Source: Psococerastis gibbosa (lineage: Eukaryota > Arthropoda > Insecta > Psocodea > Psocidae). Taken from it: a stretch of DNA of 64,000 bases. Positions 35,818 to 47,715 of this stretch are shown piece after piece; the stretch's first letter is position 1; each line of letters begins with the position of its first letter. Under the pieces are notes generated by a model. It had not been told where the DNA came from, ran no database searches, and worked only from the letters and a program-made list of their open reading frames with translations. The translations under genes and the position numbers were made by a program. The stretch is from the NCBI GenBank assembly GCA_963971405.1, contig OZ020487.1, forward strand, positions 37,731,039 to 37,795,038, read 5' to 3'.

Positions 35818-35942
35818 ATCACGACTACGCTGAACCAGTCACTCCAAATCTTTCAAATTGTACAGTGTAAAAGTACCTCTTCCATATCGTCACACTGTAC
35901 AATTTGAAAGATTTGGAGCGACTGGTTCAGCGTAGTCGTGAT
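35818..35942. repeat. 50-bp-arm palindrome
   Basis: ATCACGACTACGCTGAACCA, GTCACTCCAAATCTTTCAAA and TTGTACAGTG are mirrored almost perfectly after a spacer of about 25 bp. The ends are not flanked by an obvious duplication. Confidence 0.8.
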
Positions 35943-36169
35943 GACCCCTCCAAATGGCGCTGACGCCAAATGGAACAGAACGCGCCATTTGGCATTTTCG
36001 CGTGAATGGCCAGCTTTAGAGCAAGCTTTCTTCACTGTCACTGAGGCACTAGCACAATGACAATGACAGAACTATACTTGACTTTGACGATATTTTGACG
36101 ATTTTATTTTATACCTTTTTCTACAGAAATAATTAGATTACTCGTGACTTCGTGGTATTTCATTTTAAT

Positions 36170-36635
36170 AAACAAAAAATAACAAAAACTTAGAGTTTTA
36201 GAAAAACTTGTTATAACAACCCGAATTAGTAAAACCCAAATAATCGTTAAGAAATTAACTTTGTCTAAGAAACCCACTTGTGTTAGTATAAAACCCTGAA
36301 CGCTTTCGGCAAGAACTGCCATCTACAGAGGGAAACCCACTAGCACAGTTACACCTTATCTGCGATTTGAGACTTGCTAAACTCGAGGAGAAGATGCAAA
36401 TGTGCAGATGCAGATAAGGTGTAACTGATGAATGCAGAAATGCAGATAAGGTGTAACTGTGCTAGTGGGTTTCCCTCTGTAGATGGCAGTTCTTGCCGAA
36501 AGCGCTCAGGGTTTTATACTAACACAAGTGGGTTTCTTAGACAAAGTTAATTTCTTAACGATTATTTGGGTTTTACTAATTCGGGTTGTTATAACAAGTT
36601 TTTCTAAAACTCTAAGTTTTTGTTATTTTTTGTTT
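36170..36635. repeat. large near-perfect palindrome (194-bp arms)
   Basis: Arms 36170-36363 and 36442-36635 are reverse complements with only scattered differences. Each arm carries the same ~50-codon frame (MAVLAESxQGFILTQVGFLD...) on opposite strands, so those frames are products of the symmetry and not evidence of genes. GCAGATAAGGTGTAACT occurs three times around the centre. Confidence 0.85.
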
Positions 36636-36866
36636 ACCTTTTTCTACTCGTGTAATGTAACAGAAATATATTTATTATTATTACTGTATTATTATTTGGG
36701 TTTTGGGGTGGTCGTGAATAGTAATTAGCCTACATTTACTTTGCATTAATATAATCCCTTAGCTGGTGGAGTAACCAGTTAGGGGGAAAAAATATTATTA
36801 TTATTATTTATTATAACATTTCCGCTAATTTAGTGGCTAATTTTGACGGCTATATGATTGATATTA

Positions 36867-37260
36867 GGCGCCCATTCCACCGACCGGCTGCGGCTATTTA
36901 CAAAAACGGTGACGTGGTAGCAGACATTCAAGACTTAGGCGGGGTTTCCACTGACCTCGCATTGCAGAATTGACGGAAATGTTTATTTTCCTCTATGCCA
37001 TAGTTAAAATTGATCAATGATCATACAGTAAAATCACAAACAAACAAACAAACAAACTAAAATTAAAGAATGGCGTCATATGGGATATGTTAAGTACAAA
37101 CATTTTAATAGATTTCTATAAAAAGAAAAATTCTAATTTCCGTCAATGTCATTTGCATTCTGCAATGCGAGGTCGGTGGAAAAGCCACCTAAGTCTTGAA
37201 TGTCTACTACCACGTCACCGTTTTTGTAAATAGCCCTAGCCGGTCGGTGGAATGGGCGCC
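36867..37260. mobile_element. long hairpin MITE, GGCGCC form (copy 2)
   Basis: 394 bp with TTA on both sides (36864-36866, 37261-37263). Same composite arms as the copy at 23476; the left inner arm has lost part of TGCAAATGACATTGACGG. Confidence 0.9.
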
Positions 37261-37849
37261 TTAGGCCTACCTGTAAACATCGCATTTGTACAAAGTGTTT
37301 TAAATTAGTCTTTACCGATGCGTTTCTGAGGGTGGTAGGCACGGCCCTATGGCTTGGTCCTTGCCTTTACACAATAACAGGCCACCGGGAAACGGTTTGT
37401 CTAGGTTTCTGGTTGGTTTATATTCCAGTAGCCTCAACCCCATTTTATGGTCACTTTCCGAGGAAAATATGACAACGCTGCCCAGATCATCTATGTAAAA
37501 ACACTACGAAACTGCCTTCTTTTGCACCTCACTGTTGATGCATAATCTTCCGTTTCAACCTGAATAATTATTTCCTTTTTATCGGCTTTTATTTAGTCCC
37601 AAACGGTGACGAGCTAGTAAGTAATAAATATCCGTACTTTAACAAGATTTGATCCGAAACCATAGTGACATATACTGTACAACCATGTATAAGACCCCCG
37701 GTATATGTAATATAACCCCTATTGGTAAATAGCCGTAGGCTGCTTGCTGTCTATTTGTGTAGGTGTCTTTACTTTGCTTCCTATTTGTCGTATCGTTCAC
37801 ATGATACAATATAATATCCTACTTGGCTGCTCAAGAGCCTTCGATTCCC

Positions 37850-38085
37850 TAGTGTTCAGGGAACTGGATGTAAAAGTAATAGGCCTAATGTTCTGAAGGA
37901 CTTTTTATGGACCCATGCCTATAGGTCTCTTGTCCAATGCCAACGACCCCATGGGTTTCAGACATTTTTTTAATTGCTTCCGTATGAATTTTTAGCCATT
38001 GGCTAACTGGTACATACGTTCTCGATTTCAACCTACCCCGGCCACATGCGATAATAGACAAGCTTATCATTGACACAATGAAACC
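37850..38085 (+). repeat. dispersed repeat D (copy 2)
   Basis: CTGAAGGACTTTTTATGGAC, CCAATGCCAACGACCCCATG, GGCTAACTGGTACATACGTT and GCGATAATAGACAAGC match copies near 18240 and 61414 (inverted). Confidence 0.55.
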
Positions 38086-38805
38086 AACGAAAGTATGACT
38101 TGAGGTAACAAAGTACAGATACGAGTCGACTGCATGTAAGTTTTATTAATGTGGTAGAGATACCAAATATTTTGTAAACAAAGCAGGCCTGGGTATTTTT
38201 GTGTCTAAATTAATTACATCTTCGTTTCTCAGCCGCGAAGATTTAGAAATGGTTTTGTGAAAAAAATCGTACCTATTCAGTGTTAGTATTAGTTAATGTT
38301 TACAAAACATTTGGACTGTTCTCAATGGCTGAGCAATTAGATTGCAATGTGGTTTGCGATGCGTTTAGTAGCAATTATGATCCTACGGTGTTAGAACACA
38401 GATACCAAAATAATAGGTCAATACCTACTCAATAGTAGAGTACCTAGTAGCCATATACATAGAAGGCTAGTATTAATTACATGCTAACTACTTTCTTTGT
38501 TATCACTTTGTTAATATTTAGAAAAAGTATTGTGTGTCAATAACAGGTGACAGTGGTGCGCCAATTTTTGCCCATGGATACTCTTTTAACACTAACCATG
38601 TATTGAAATTGTACTGGTTTATTCATGCTACATGCAAATTGTACGGGTTTTTAGAGCATTCTACTGGATTATTGTTCGTGACTTGTGTCTACCGGTAGTG
38701 AATATACGATAACGCCAATATTCAATGCTACCACTGAGACAGTTTTTTCGGCAATGAATATTAACCATGTGGACAAGCGAAAAAACCCATTTAGCCAAAG
38801 TGTTG

Positions 38806-38914
38806 AAACCGAAATTAGACGATGTAGAAAAAACTGGACTTAGCGGGATTCGAACCCACGATCTACGCCTACCCCAGTTTTTCTATATCCTCTAATTTCT
38901 GTTTTAACCAGGAG
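38806..38914. mobile_element. tRNA-like hairpin element, internally deleted copy
   Basis: The left arm AACCGAAATTAGACGATG, GGGATTCGAACCCACGATCT, ACGCCTA is followed directly by CCCAGTTTTTCTATATCC and TCTAATTTCTGTT. It is the same element as 50154-50326 but has lost the loop and one tRNA half. Confidence 0.65.
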
Positions 38915-39269
38915 GTTGCCCCTTCAAGCAAAGTTAATTTAATGCCAGTGTTATACATATATACCATATAATACTGCAATGTAATAGGCTAAGTGTTGAA
39001 ATTCTGAAATATCTTTTGATTACCAAATTTAATTTTAACTTGACTTGTCCTGAGTTTCACGACGAAAAGAAAAGATAAACTATTGAAAGAAGCTCACTTT
39101 TCTGAAAAATACAAATCAAAAAAATAAAACAGTCCATTGATTAGTCAGAATGGACCGATCCTTTCCTATTATTTGTTGTGATGTTTGTTATTATTTATGC
39201 ATTTGTTAAAAAAAAAAAAAAAATTAAAAAAATAAAAAAATAAATAATAATAATCATCTTCTTCTTCTT

Positions 39270-39430
39270 CTTTCTTTTCCTTGTCCAGTATTCCCTGGAC
39301 AAAGAGCATATATTAAAAAAATACAATACATAATAATACCACCCCGCATCCCCAAGCTAGCGCTTATTTGGGACAAAAGACTCATACAGTGCTGCTAAAC
39401 AAGGCTTATAATCATTTATTTTTGTTATTT
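39270..39430 (+). repeat. dispersed repeat E (copy 2)
   Basis: Near-identical to 32127-32290 (GTCCAGTATTCCCTGGACAA, CGCATCCCCAAGCTAGCGCT), again running into an AAT repeat at about 39430-39462. Confidence 0.65.
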
Positions 39431-39433
39431 ATT

Positions 39434-39465
<32 letters not shown>

Positions 39466-39778
39466 AATAGATACAGTAGAATAACACTAGATAAAATGGC
39501 CATAACACTGGCTTTTAAAAAATAAAAAATTGCCACCTTACCTTACTAGGATGCTATACAGTATGACACTGAATTTATAACTCCAATGCTGTGTTACATA
39601 CTCGTGCTGTCGGAAAATTGTTAAATCGCGTGTAACTTATGAGGGGAAATGTACGTACAGTACGTTATTGGTAGCTTTTCTACTGACTATAACTGGTACA
39701 ATGCCTGTAGTGTATCTTATACCAGAGTTCAGTACAGGAGAGACGGGAAATTCGCTTTCGCAAAAATGTCTGGATCAA

Positions 39779-40181
39779 CCTGGTCATAGGAAACAACGGC
39801 CTTATACCATGTTGATTCCACGAGAGCAGAACATGTTTCAAACTGCGGCAAACTTGGTAGTGTGCACAGCGTTGGCAGGGGAACATGGTGGGACATGATA
39901 TAACGCGCTGAGACTATACCAGTCAGCTTACGTGCGTGTCGAGTCCTTGGTCATCTCTGATTTAATCGTGTGACTTTACCATGTTTCCCAAGTGGTTCGG
40001 AATCCACTATTGTCAGGAGGTCCACCCTGTCAGTCAACTCCCCTTTCCCCGAGGTGAAGGAACCTGCCCTTAGGGTGCCTCAAATTAACAAACAGACTCA
40101 CTCCTCCTCCCCCCCCCCGCCAGGCTGACAGGGTTGCTTAAAGCAGAAATGCAGGCGTTGGAAACAACAACAACAACAACA
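39779..40181 (+). repeat. CAA-tailed dispersed repeat (most complete copy)
   Basis: Reads ACCATGTTGATTCCACGAGA, ACTTGGTAGTGTGCACAGCG, CGCGCTGAGACTATACCAGT, AAGTGGTTCGGAATCCACTA, CAGGAGGTCCACCCTGTCAG, CCCTTAGGGTGCCTCAAATT, GCCAGGCTGACAGGGTTGCT and ends ACAACAACAACAACAACA. The tandem CAA tail suggests a SINE or LINE 3' end. AGTGGTTCGGAATCCACT is a palindrome resembling a box B. No protein frame is shared among copies. Confidence 0.7.
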
Positions 40182-40909
40182 CCTGCTCATAGGAAACACG
40201 GCAGGTGACACCTAAAATTAAAAAAAAAATGTATTTTTGGTGGGAAGCGATTGCCCCATATTCTTCTTCTTTCAATTACTTTTCTGAATATCTTGGTCAA
40301 AATAAAATGTGTCCTATCCAATTTTGGGGAGCCAAGTTCGAATAACTGGAGTTCTACTTTAGTTAGGAATTTTGGGCTTGCCGTTTGATTTTGAACATTG
40401 TACTCACCATATGTAAAGCATGTTTTTATATGAAACAATAAACGCTGCGAAACTGTTTTTTAAATATGTCTTAAGGTGGAAAGTTCATCGGCGATGAAGA
40501 ACAATATTACACTACCTGAACCTGTTTAGCTTATAAATATAAAGGTATAAGTATGGTTAAAAAAAAAGTTAGGGCATCTTGAGGTTTTAAGCGTATTGCA
40601 AAGCTGTTTTTAAACACACCTTAAAGGTGGAAAGTTCAGTGGTAAAAAACAATATTGCACTACCTGAACCTGTTTAGCTTATAAATAGGTACTCGAATAA
40701 GTGTAGTTCAATAAAGTTAGGGCATCTTGCGGTGTTGCAAGGTCAGACCACCACGACCTGTGCCAAATACAATTGTTGCTAAACTGATTATTGCCTTAGC
40801 TTATGTCTAAATTGGGGAATCCTGGGTAGGTACTATGACAGTATGACACTTAGGCTTAATAGGTCAGTACGTGACTATTTTATGAGGGGTTCAGAGGTTT
40901 ATTCGCACA

Positions 40910-41293
40910 GGCACCCATTCCATTGACCGGCTAGGGCTATTTCCAAAAACACTGACGTGGTAGCAGACATTCAAGACTTAGGTTGCGTTTCCACCGATCT
41001 CGCATTGCAGAATGCAAATGACATTGACGGAAATTAGAATTTTTCTTTTTATAGAAATCTATTAAAATGTTTGTACTTAACATATCCCATGACGCCATTT
41101 TTTAATTTTAGTTTGTTTGTTAGTGATTTTACTGTATGATCATTGATCAATTTTAACTATGGCATAGAGGAAAATAAACATTTCCGTCAATTCTGCAATG
41201 CGAGGTCTGTGGAAACGCCACCTAAGTCTTGAATGTCTGCTACCACGTCACCGTTTTTGGAAATAGCCCTAGCCGGTCAATGGAATGGGCACC
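40910..41293. mobile_element. long hairpin MITE, GGCGCC form (copy 3)
   Basis: 384 bp, arms GGCACCCATTCCATTGACCG and its complement, ACA to the left and TTA to the right. The AT-rich loop is inverted relative to copies at 36867 and 50810. Confidence 0.85.
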
Positions 41294-42394
41294 TTACTAG
41301 AATTTCCGACGGAAAAAAAATTACAAATGTCCGTTCATGGCCAAAAATTAAATAATATTTTTTATCGTAAAATAGACGTAGTGTGGTAAATCAATTGATC
41401 AGGAATCTATCATTGGTTGTAATAGACTAGTTGGTAGACAACTATAGTTAGAAACTATGAAGCGAATAGTCGAGGTTGGCGATTTGACAAAAAATAAATA
41501 ATTTTCGAAAGTCCTGGGTCCACCCAATCCTAATGGATACATTACATTCATCGAAATAACGCGCCTACCGGCATGTTGCTGACCATCTCAAACAGTGCAG
41601 TGGTCAAGAGGGAGGGAGGGGATTCTCTACCAGTCCTTGTGCCTATCTTCATTGGATTGTCGTGCCACGGCGTTTATTTATTTTATTTTTATATTTTTTA
41701 TGTAATAATAATAATAATAATAATAATAGTTCGTGTATTTTTTAACATTTTTAACCTTTTTTTTACATTTCTACAGATATTGTAGGCCCCCTTAACCTAA
41801 GGAGTGCGAGGTACCTACTAAAATTATACTAACGTGTTGAGTCTCGGTGTTCTATAATATACTATACAATAGTATTTGCGTAGTTTATATAAATTATTTA
41901 TTAATTTTGGTTCTCAATTTTCTTTAAAAATTCACACTTACAAATTACAATCGATTTCCTGCAGATGGCTTGACAATACTATACATTTAAAATTAAAAAT
42001 ACCTTATAATATTATGTTCAAATTACTGTATACGATAGTCTCCCATGCAACTTTGAATAGACTATAAATGTGTAATAAGCGTTAGGCATGCCTAAAACCG
42101 GTACCGTCATATTTGAAAATTTATTACAACCCTTGCCCCCCCCCATTCCCCAACCTAAGAGCGTGCGGCTGGCTAAGCCCAAGAGCCTGATAAAGAAGTG
42201 GTCCGAGTTGACTCGAACATGCTTAACAATTTATCAAGTAGTAGCTGGAGAAAATGAGTAATTTTCCTATAGTTAAATTTCGGGCATCTCGGGGGGGGGG
42301 GGGGGGGGGGTGTCCACCTGACGTCACTGGAGGTGAGGTAAATTCTAGATAGGTCAGACCAACAAATTACCACACAGCAATAATGGCAGGGCGC
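41294..42394. other. intergenic, no gene seen
   Basis: AT-rich, with AAT microsatellite near 41705-41729 and a run of about 18 G near 42291-42310. No exon-like frames. Confidence 0.35.
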
Positions 42395-42860
42395 GCAATG
42401 CATTTGAGCGCGAATTTTCTATAATTTTTTCAAAAAATAATTTTTTGTGCAAAACCAAATAGTTTTTTGGGAAAGCAACCTGTCCAGTTTCGTTACTCAA
42501 TTTAACACCTAAAACATGCCTGAAGGTAGAAATCATCGGTAGAAAGGTTTCAAAGAAAAATTATTTTTTTGTCATTTTTCATTAAAACTTAGCTATTTTT
42601 ATTTTTTAACCCCCAGAAGCAAACTATCAAGGGGCAAGCGATATGATTTTTGTGAACCTACATGCCGAATTTCATCAAAATCGACCGAGTAGTTTGCCCG
42701 GAAATCGACGCACAGACAGACAGAGCGACAGACAGACAGACATTTCGTAAAAACCACTTTTTTTGGTTCCTGGGACCTCAAAACGTGTAAATCCGTTGAA
42801 ATCTCAGAATCGAAAATTTCGACCATTGCAAAGCTTTCCTTATACTACGTATAAATTGGA
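42395..42860 (-). repeat. dispersed repeat DR (inverted copy 2)
   Basis: Same series as 21130-21750: TTTTTTGGGAAAGCAACCTG, CAATTTAACACCTAAAACAT, GAATTTCATCAAAATCGACC, GACAGACAGACATTTCGTAA. Confidence 0.7.
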
Positions 42861-43443
42861 AAGCAAAAATTGGTTTCATTATCTTAAGCATTGTCAATTA
42901 CCGTAGCTTGCAAATTTATAGCTCGGGTTTCGAGACCTATTTCCGCATTCAAGGCGAAACTAGTGAGAATCGGAAGCGTGCGGCTGGCTACCTACTCAAT
43001 AAACTGGTAAATGTCGAGAGGTGAATCTTGTCTCGAGTTTGGTAATTGTGATATAACTGAACGCGAAGGGCCCGTGCAAACAATTAGCCCGGAATCCACG
43101 AATAGACACGTCTATGGGCTATGGTGGTGCACAACACAAGGTACAGTATGTATTCCTGTAGAATTTGTGATTCTAGGCGATGGTCGTTCTGAAAGCGTAT
43201 GTCCAAGCATTTCGTTAACATCTGCGGTCAACAGCATCTTCAGTGGAACTGCGTAAACTTCTAAGATTGTATCTCGCAGGCTCAGCAGCAATTTTTTGGG
43301 CAAGTGGATGTGTACAGATATTTATACCAAGCATCATCACGTAACTCCAGCCGTGAAAGCCTTTGTAATTATATTTTTCCTGTTGGAGTAAAATATTAAA
43401 GGTTCTGCTTCTGTTTCTTCATTAAATGCCTCCTCTATCGAAG

Positions 43444-43720
43444 AGTGGTGATCATAGTGACGATTAGAACCTTGGAGACGGCTGCTCTAAAAAGGGACGT
43501 CGCGCTCTTGCCTAACCACTGCCGCAGGTTTTTCAAAGAAGATGTTCTTCTGCCGGGAGCCCTCAGCCCTTCTATCTTCCCTTGGATTATTACATACAGA
43601 AATCGAACTTTCTATTTCTCATCATATGACCGAAGTATGTTAGTTTCCGTTTCTTATCCGTCAGCAGCAACACTGCTTCTGTATCCATTCGCCTCAGGAC
43701 CTCAGCATTATAGGAACACG
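43444..43720 (-). pseudogene. non-LTR retrotransposon RT C-terminus, broken
   Basis: Minus-strand reading EVLRRMDTEAVLLLTDKKRK, LTYFGHMMRNRKFDF, stops, then in the next frame IIQGKIEGLRAPGRRTSSLK, NLRQWLGKSATSLFRAAVSK and VLIVTMITTL. This is the characteristic end of arthropod endonuclease-reverse transcriptase elements, interrupted by two stops and a frameshift. A hairpin MITE is inserted at 43801 on its upstream side. Confidence 0.8.
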
Positions 43721-43800
43721 ACGTCTCCAGGATATTCGTCTGTAGATTCACATTTCAAATGCATTGATTCTGTTCCCCGTATTTTATGTCAACGTCCTTC

Positions 43801-43944
43801 GGCGGGGTTTCCACATACGTCAATGGTCAATGAGAAATATGAAATTGACGTTTTAGCAGACATTAAAGACATACTAAAAATGTTTGCTACCACGTCAAAA
43901 CCATATTTCTCATTGACCATTGACGTATGTATGGAAACCCCGCC
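43801..43944. mobile_element. hairpin MITE, GGCG/TTTCCAC family
   Basis: 144 bp. Ends GGCGGGGTTTCCACATACGT and, inverted, GGCGGGGTTTCCATACATAC, flanked by TTC on both sides (43798-43800, 43945-43947). Inner GCAGACATT and TGCTACCACGTCA motifs are present. Confidence 0.85.
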
Positions 43945-44048
43945 TTCCCTCCATACCATATATTGTAGAACGATGGGGAACACATAACATTTCACCATTT
44001 TCAGTCTATAAGGTCCAATCGTAGATTCCGACACAGAAGTATTATCTG

Positions 44049-44270
44049 CATTTTGATGAAGCATTTAAGGTTTGTCACGAAAATCTGGTACACACTATTA
44101 TCGAGGGCACAGTAGAGGGAAATAACCGAAGAGGACGGCCGAAGAAGGAATTCATGGATCAAGTAAAAGAAGACGCAGGAGCAATATCATATCAAGAACT
44201 GAAGAGGAAGATCGAGGACCGAGTAAACTGGTGGACGATATGCAGGGAGTTGCTGCCAACCAATCGCTAA
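44049..44270 (+). pseudogene. non-LTR retrotransposon RT C-terminal tail
   Basis: The plus-strand frame HENLVHTIIEGTVEGNNRRG, RPKKEFMDQVKEDAGAISYQ, ELKRKIEDRVNWWTICREL ends at a natural stop. The GRP...R..W pattern is the usual end of arthropod endonuclease-reverse transcriptases. It points opposite to the 43444-43720 fragment, so it belongs to a separate insertion or an inverted piece. Confidence 0.7.
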
Positions 44271-44687
44271 GATTGTAACCTTAAGAAGAAGATTTAAGGT
44301 TCATTGGTTCATAACATATAATATAATATTTGGATGTTCCATGGGATCGCCGCATTCAGAATCGGCGTATTCGCAAAACGTTACCGGTGTTTTCGAAATT
44401 TTGATCATATACTTAGTACTTAGTATAAGTACACTGGAGATTGTGTTTATGGTTCCATTGTATGTATTGTAAGGCTATTAATGGATAAAAACAAGTGAAA
44501 TTTTAAAATTAAAAATAGCATTGAAGCGGTAGGTATGCACGTGTGACAACTAATTCCATGCTCGTCTCATGTCATCTTGCGTCTCGTCCCGCCTTTTAAT
44601 AGGGCGTTCCAATGACAAACTCATAGAAAATGACTCTCTTGTTCCGTAAATACCATGCCTTGTCTCTTAGGGAGTCGTCGCCGGCCG

Positions 44688-44966
44688 CCATACCAAGTTG
44701 AATCCAGCGGACTAGAGCAGGTTCAAAGCTGCAGATAACTTGGTCATGTGCACAGTGCCGGTAGGGAAACATGGTAGGACTTGTCCTGGTCACCTCCGAA
44801 CTAATCGTGTGACTTCACTGTGTTTCCCAAGTGGTTCGGAATCCACTATAATCAGGAGGTCCACTGTCCTATGGGCTGGCGTAGGACAGTCAAGTCAGGG
44901 TCGCTCTATGGGCCCAAATATGAGGCCTAAGTAGTCATTAACCCGACGAACACTACTACTACTAAC
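44688..44966 (+). repeat. CAA-repeat relative with ACT tail
   Basis: Starts CCATACCAAGTTGAATCCAG, contains GTGCACAGTGCCGGTAGGGA, AGTGGTTCGGAATCCACTAT and GGGTCGCTCTATGGGCCCAA, and ends GACGAACACTACTACTACTA. It shares its 5' two-thirds with the CAA-tailed family but has a different 3' end and an ACT tail. The same variant sits inverted inside the hAT element at 29576-30148. Confidence 0.7.
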
Positions 44967-46222
44967 TAGGGAGTCGTCACTCGTCTAGTACACATTCATT
45001 TCATATCTTGCGGGTGTTCATATCTTTCTGTTGTCTTTTAATAAGTTTATTTAATTTTGAAGTGCTATGGCCTATGATGGGGATGCATAAATACCTAGAT
45101 TGTGATCAATGTGATCTATAAAATACTGCACCACTGAATAAAAAATCACAAAAATGCAAAAATGTCAATTTAGTAGCCAACCCCGCGCTCGATTTCGTAT
45201 TTTCTCTCAAATAGCAATTACGCTTAAGGGGCAAATTTCAAAATTAATTAATTTTCTCGTTGCACAATCGCAAAGATATGAAAGTGGTCAGATGAAAAAT
45301 TCATAAAAAGTTCATACTTTCTCAAAAAGCAGTCGGATATATGCAACTACTATACTAGTAATATATATGAAATCAGTGTAATGCACTTTATCGGCGTTTT
45401 CAGATGTAATAATGTTTCAGATGAGAAAATGTAAATTTCCCTCGAAAGTTTGTATTTTTTTTAATGAATTTTTCATCCTTAATTACATTTCATAACATTG
45501 CGGCTGTAGAACGAGAAATCCACGGTCATTTCTTGCTTACAAAATGTTTCGAAATCTCTCCCGTAATATCCATCACGGTATGTACGGTACCAACTTTTTT
45601 CAACTTATACATTACCCTAATTAAATGTTCATTTAGGCTTAATTCATTGTCCATACATAACATAAAACAAAATAGTATAATACAGTTTATTAATCTAGGT
45701 ACCTACTCGTAGCCTACCTACGGCTCAATCGTTAGATGATTGAAGTGTTCATTAACAAACACAATTCAGAGAATGAAATGAATAGTTTGCGTAAAGTTAT
45801 GAACACTCCACCGTAGGAAATTCGGCAGCCTGAGCCAAAGTTAAAATTTTAAGCTAATTTTTGTTTCATTTTCCCTATCAATAAAAAAGGTTGGTTGCAA
45901 CATTTAGATTCAGGAAGAATATTGTGAGGAACGTACCGTAATAATATTGAGTCACTATTACTTAATGTTCACCGGTCACCAGCGCAGTGCCGAATGATTG
46001 CATTTCACTTTCTGGCGGGCCGCACACTCTCCAGCACGCACCGACGACGGCTTGTCAAGAAGTACCCACTTCTTCTGCTAGTGTAGAGTTGCCGGCATTA
46101 TTAGGACACCAATAATGGGAGTTGGGCAAGGCTAAGGGGGGATAGCTGCAGGAGGGAATAAATTCTTGGCTCCAATTAAGGCCCAATCGGACCCCATTCC
46201 CCTTCCCCGGGAAACCAACGCT
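44967..46222. other. intergenic, no gene seen
   Basis: AT-rich. TCATACTTTCTCAAAAAG and TGTTTCAGATGAGAAAATGT echo sequence near 4640-4700, indicating another degraded dispersed repeat. No exon support. Confidence 0.35.
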
Positions 46223-46398
46223 CAAGGCCGTTCCCAGGTTTTGGTTTGGGGGGGGGGGAATTTTTTTTACGTAATTTATTAATGAAAGCCCATTCTAACC
46301 AGTGTTCAAACTCAAATTAATTTAATCGAAATTTGTGTAAAGCCCTTTTATTTCGGGGGGGGGGGGGCTCCATTGACCACCCCCTTGACACGGCCATG
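46223..46398. mobile_element. hAT-like MITE with G-runs
   Basis: Ends CAAGGCCGTTCCCAGG and GACACGGCCATG are imperfectly inverted. Flanking 8-mers CCAACGCT and CCAACGCC differ at one base. Two long G-tracts lie inside. Confidence 0.75.
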
Positions 46399-46775
46399 CC
46401 AACGCCACTAGTTTATTGTACAAAGTCGAATTTCGCAGTAAATATTCATTGCTGAGCTAAAAGTTTTTTCCGACTGCAACGGGCCATAGGGCAACACTGT
46501 TTTTTTTTTTTTTACTGTTTATATTGATTTGTAGATATTGTAAATACATGAATCATGTAATATATATATGATTCATATTTCATTCATTCATTCAAATGAA
46601 TTATAATAGGTGCTATATTAAGAAATGTTTTTATACAGTTTGATACATGACACTATAACACAACCATATTCGCCGTATTAATTTGTAGCCTATAGAAACA
46701 ACAGTAAAGTTGATTCTGACGATTGTGGCCAATCGGTGTAAGTGTGAGTTATTCAGGATGGGTAGAGTGTTGGGG

Positions 46776-47715
46776 TATGAAGCGAACAACAGCGGAGGAT
46801 GTTATACCTTTATTGAGAAGAGTTTTCACTACTTTCCCTTTACCGTTAGAATGGTCCACCATTCAGTTCTCGTCAGCTAAGGGGATTTTTTGACAGATTG
46901 GGCATAAAATGGTTAAACTCGCCTCCGTATAAAGCGTCGGCGAACGGGTTGGCCGAACGTCACGTTCGTAGTGTGAAGGAAATGTTATTACGGGAGTTCA
47001 ATGAAAATAAATATAAAAGCTTACCATTGCAAACTAAGCTGGATAATGTACTGTTTAATTTGAGAACTACACCACGAGCAAAAGGCCAGTCACCATATGA
47101 AATAATATTCCATCAAATGCCTAGCTAGAACTAAATTGTCTCTTATAAAACCTGTGGCTTCATGAAAAAAGAATTATGTTGCAAAAACTTTAAAATTGTT
47201 CACGACTGGGGAGGAAGTTTGGGTATGGTTAAATGAACAAAAGTGTTGGGAAAAAGGAATTATTGAAAAGCAGAATAGTGCAACTACCTATTTTGTAAAT
47301 ATATTGGGCAGAGAACGTCTGGTTCATATAGATTGGTTAAAAGTGGCAACGAGTAGTTTGGTTAACAATAAGTCTCAAAATAACAATAGCAGTTATGAAG
47401 GATGTGGGAAACAGCAGATAGTTGTTGGTCATGATTCAAATAACAACAGAAAACATGGCAAGTGATAATAGAGCAGTTATTAATGTCAATCAAGATGATG
47501 CGTTGAGTGGTTTTTTTAATGGAAAGGGTAACATGACTGCACCGGAGGAAGGCGAGATGAGTAGTTCCCCCCCGGAAGTGTCAATTCCACGAGCGACCAC
47601 GAGTCCTCCGGTGAGTCACACACCCTCAATTTCATCAGAACAGAGTTCTGATAGTTCTGAACCCTTACGCCATTCAGTTCGCATCGTCAAGCCGCCGCAG
47701 AGGCTAAATTTATAA
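46776..47715 (+). mobile_element. Ty3/gypsy-type retrotransposon, integrase to end of pol, broken
   Basis: Readable in three frames: TTAEDVIPLLRRVFTTFPLP, then NGPPFSSRQLRGFFDRLGIK and WLNSPPYKASANGLAERHVR (integrase core), LQTKLDNVLFNLRTTPRAKG, SPYEIIF, then a C-terminal stretch LFTTGEEVWVWLNEQKCWEK and a final LRHSVRIVKPPQRLNL with stop at 47715. A small deletion removes the segment that should carry the Asp before NGPPF. There are also an in-frame stop near 47126 and two frameshifts, so it cannot encode an active integrase. RT, RNase H and gag are absent upstream. Confidence 0.85.

Noticed and set aside
36104..36728. Mirror-image open frames of 72 and 81 codons
   Set aside because: They are the two arms of one palindrome, so their similarity is a product of the inverted repeat, not evidence of protein coding.
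43445..43987. 180-codon plus-strand frame
   Set aside because: It is the antisense shadow of a broken reverse transcriptase end on the minus strand, and it runs across a MITE inserted at 43801.
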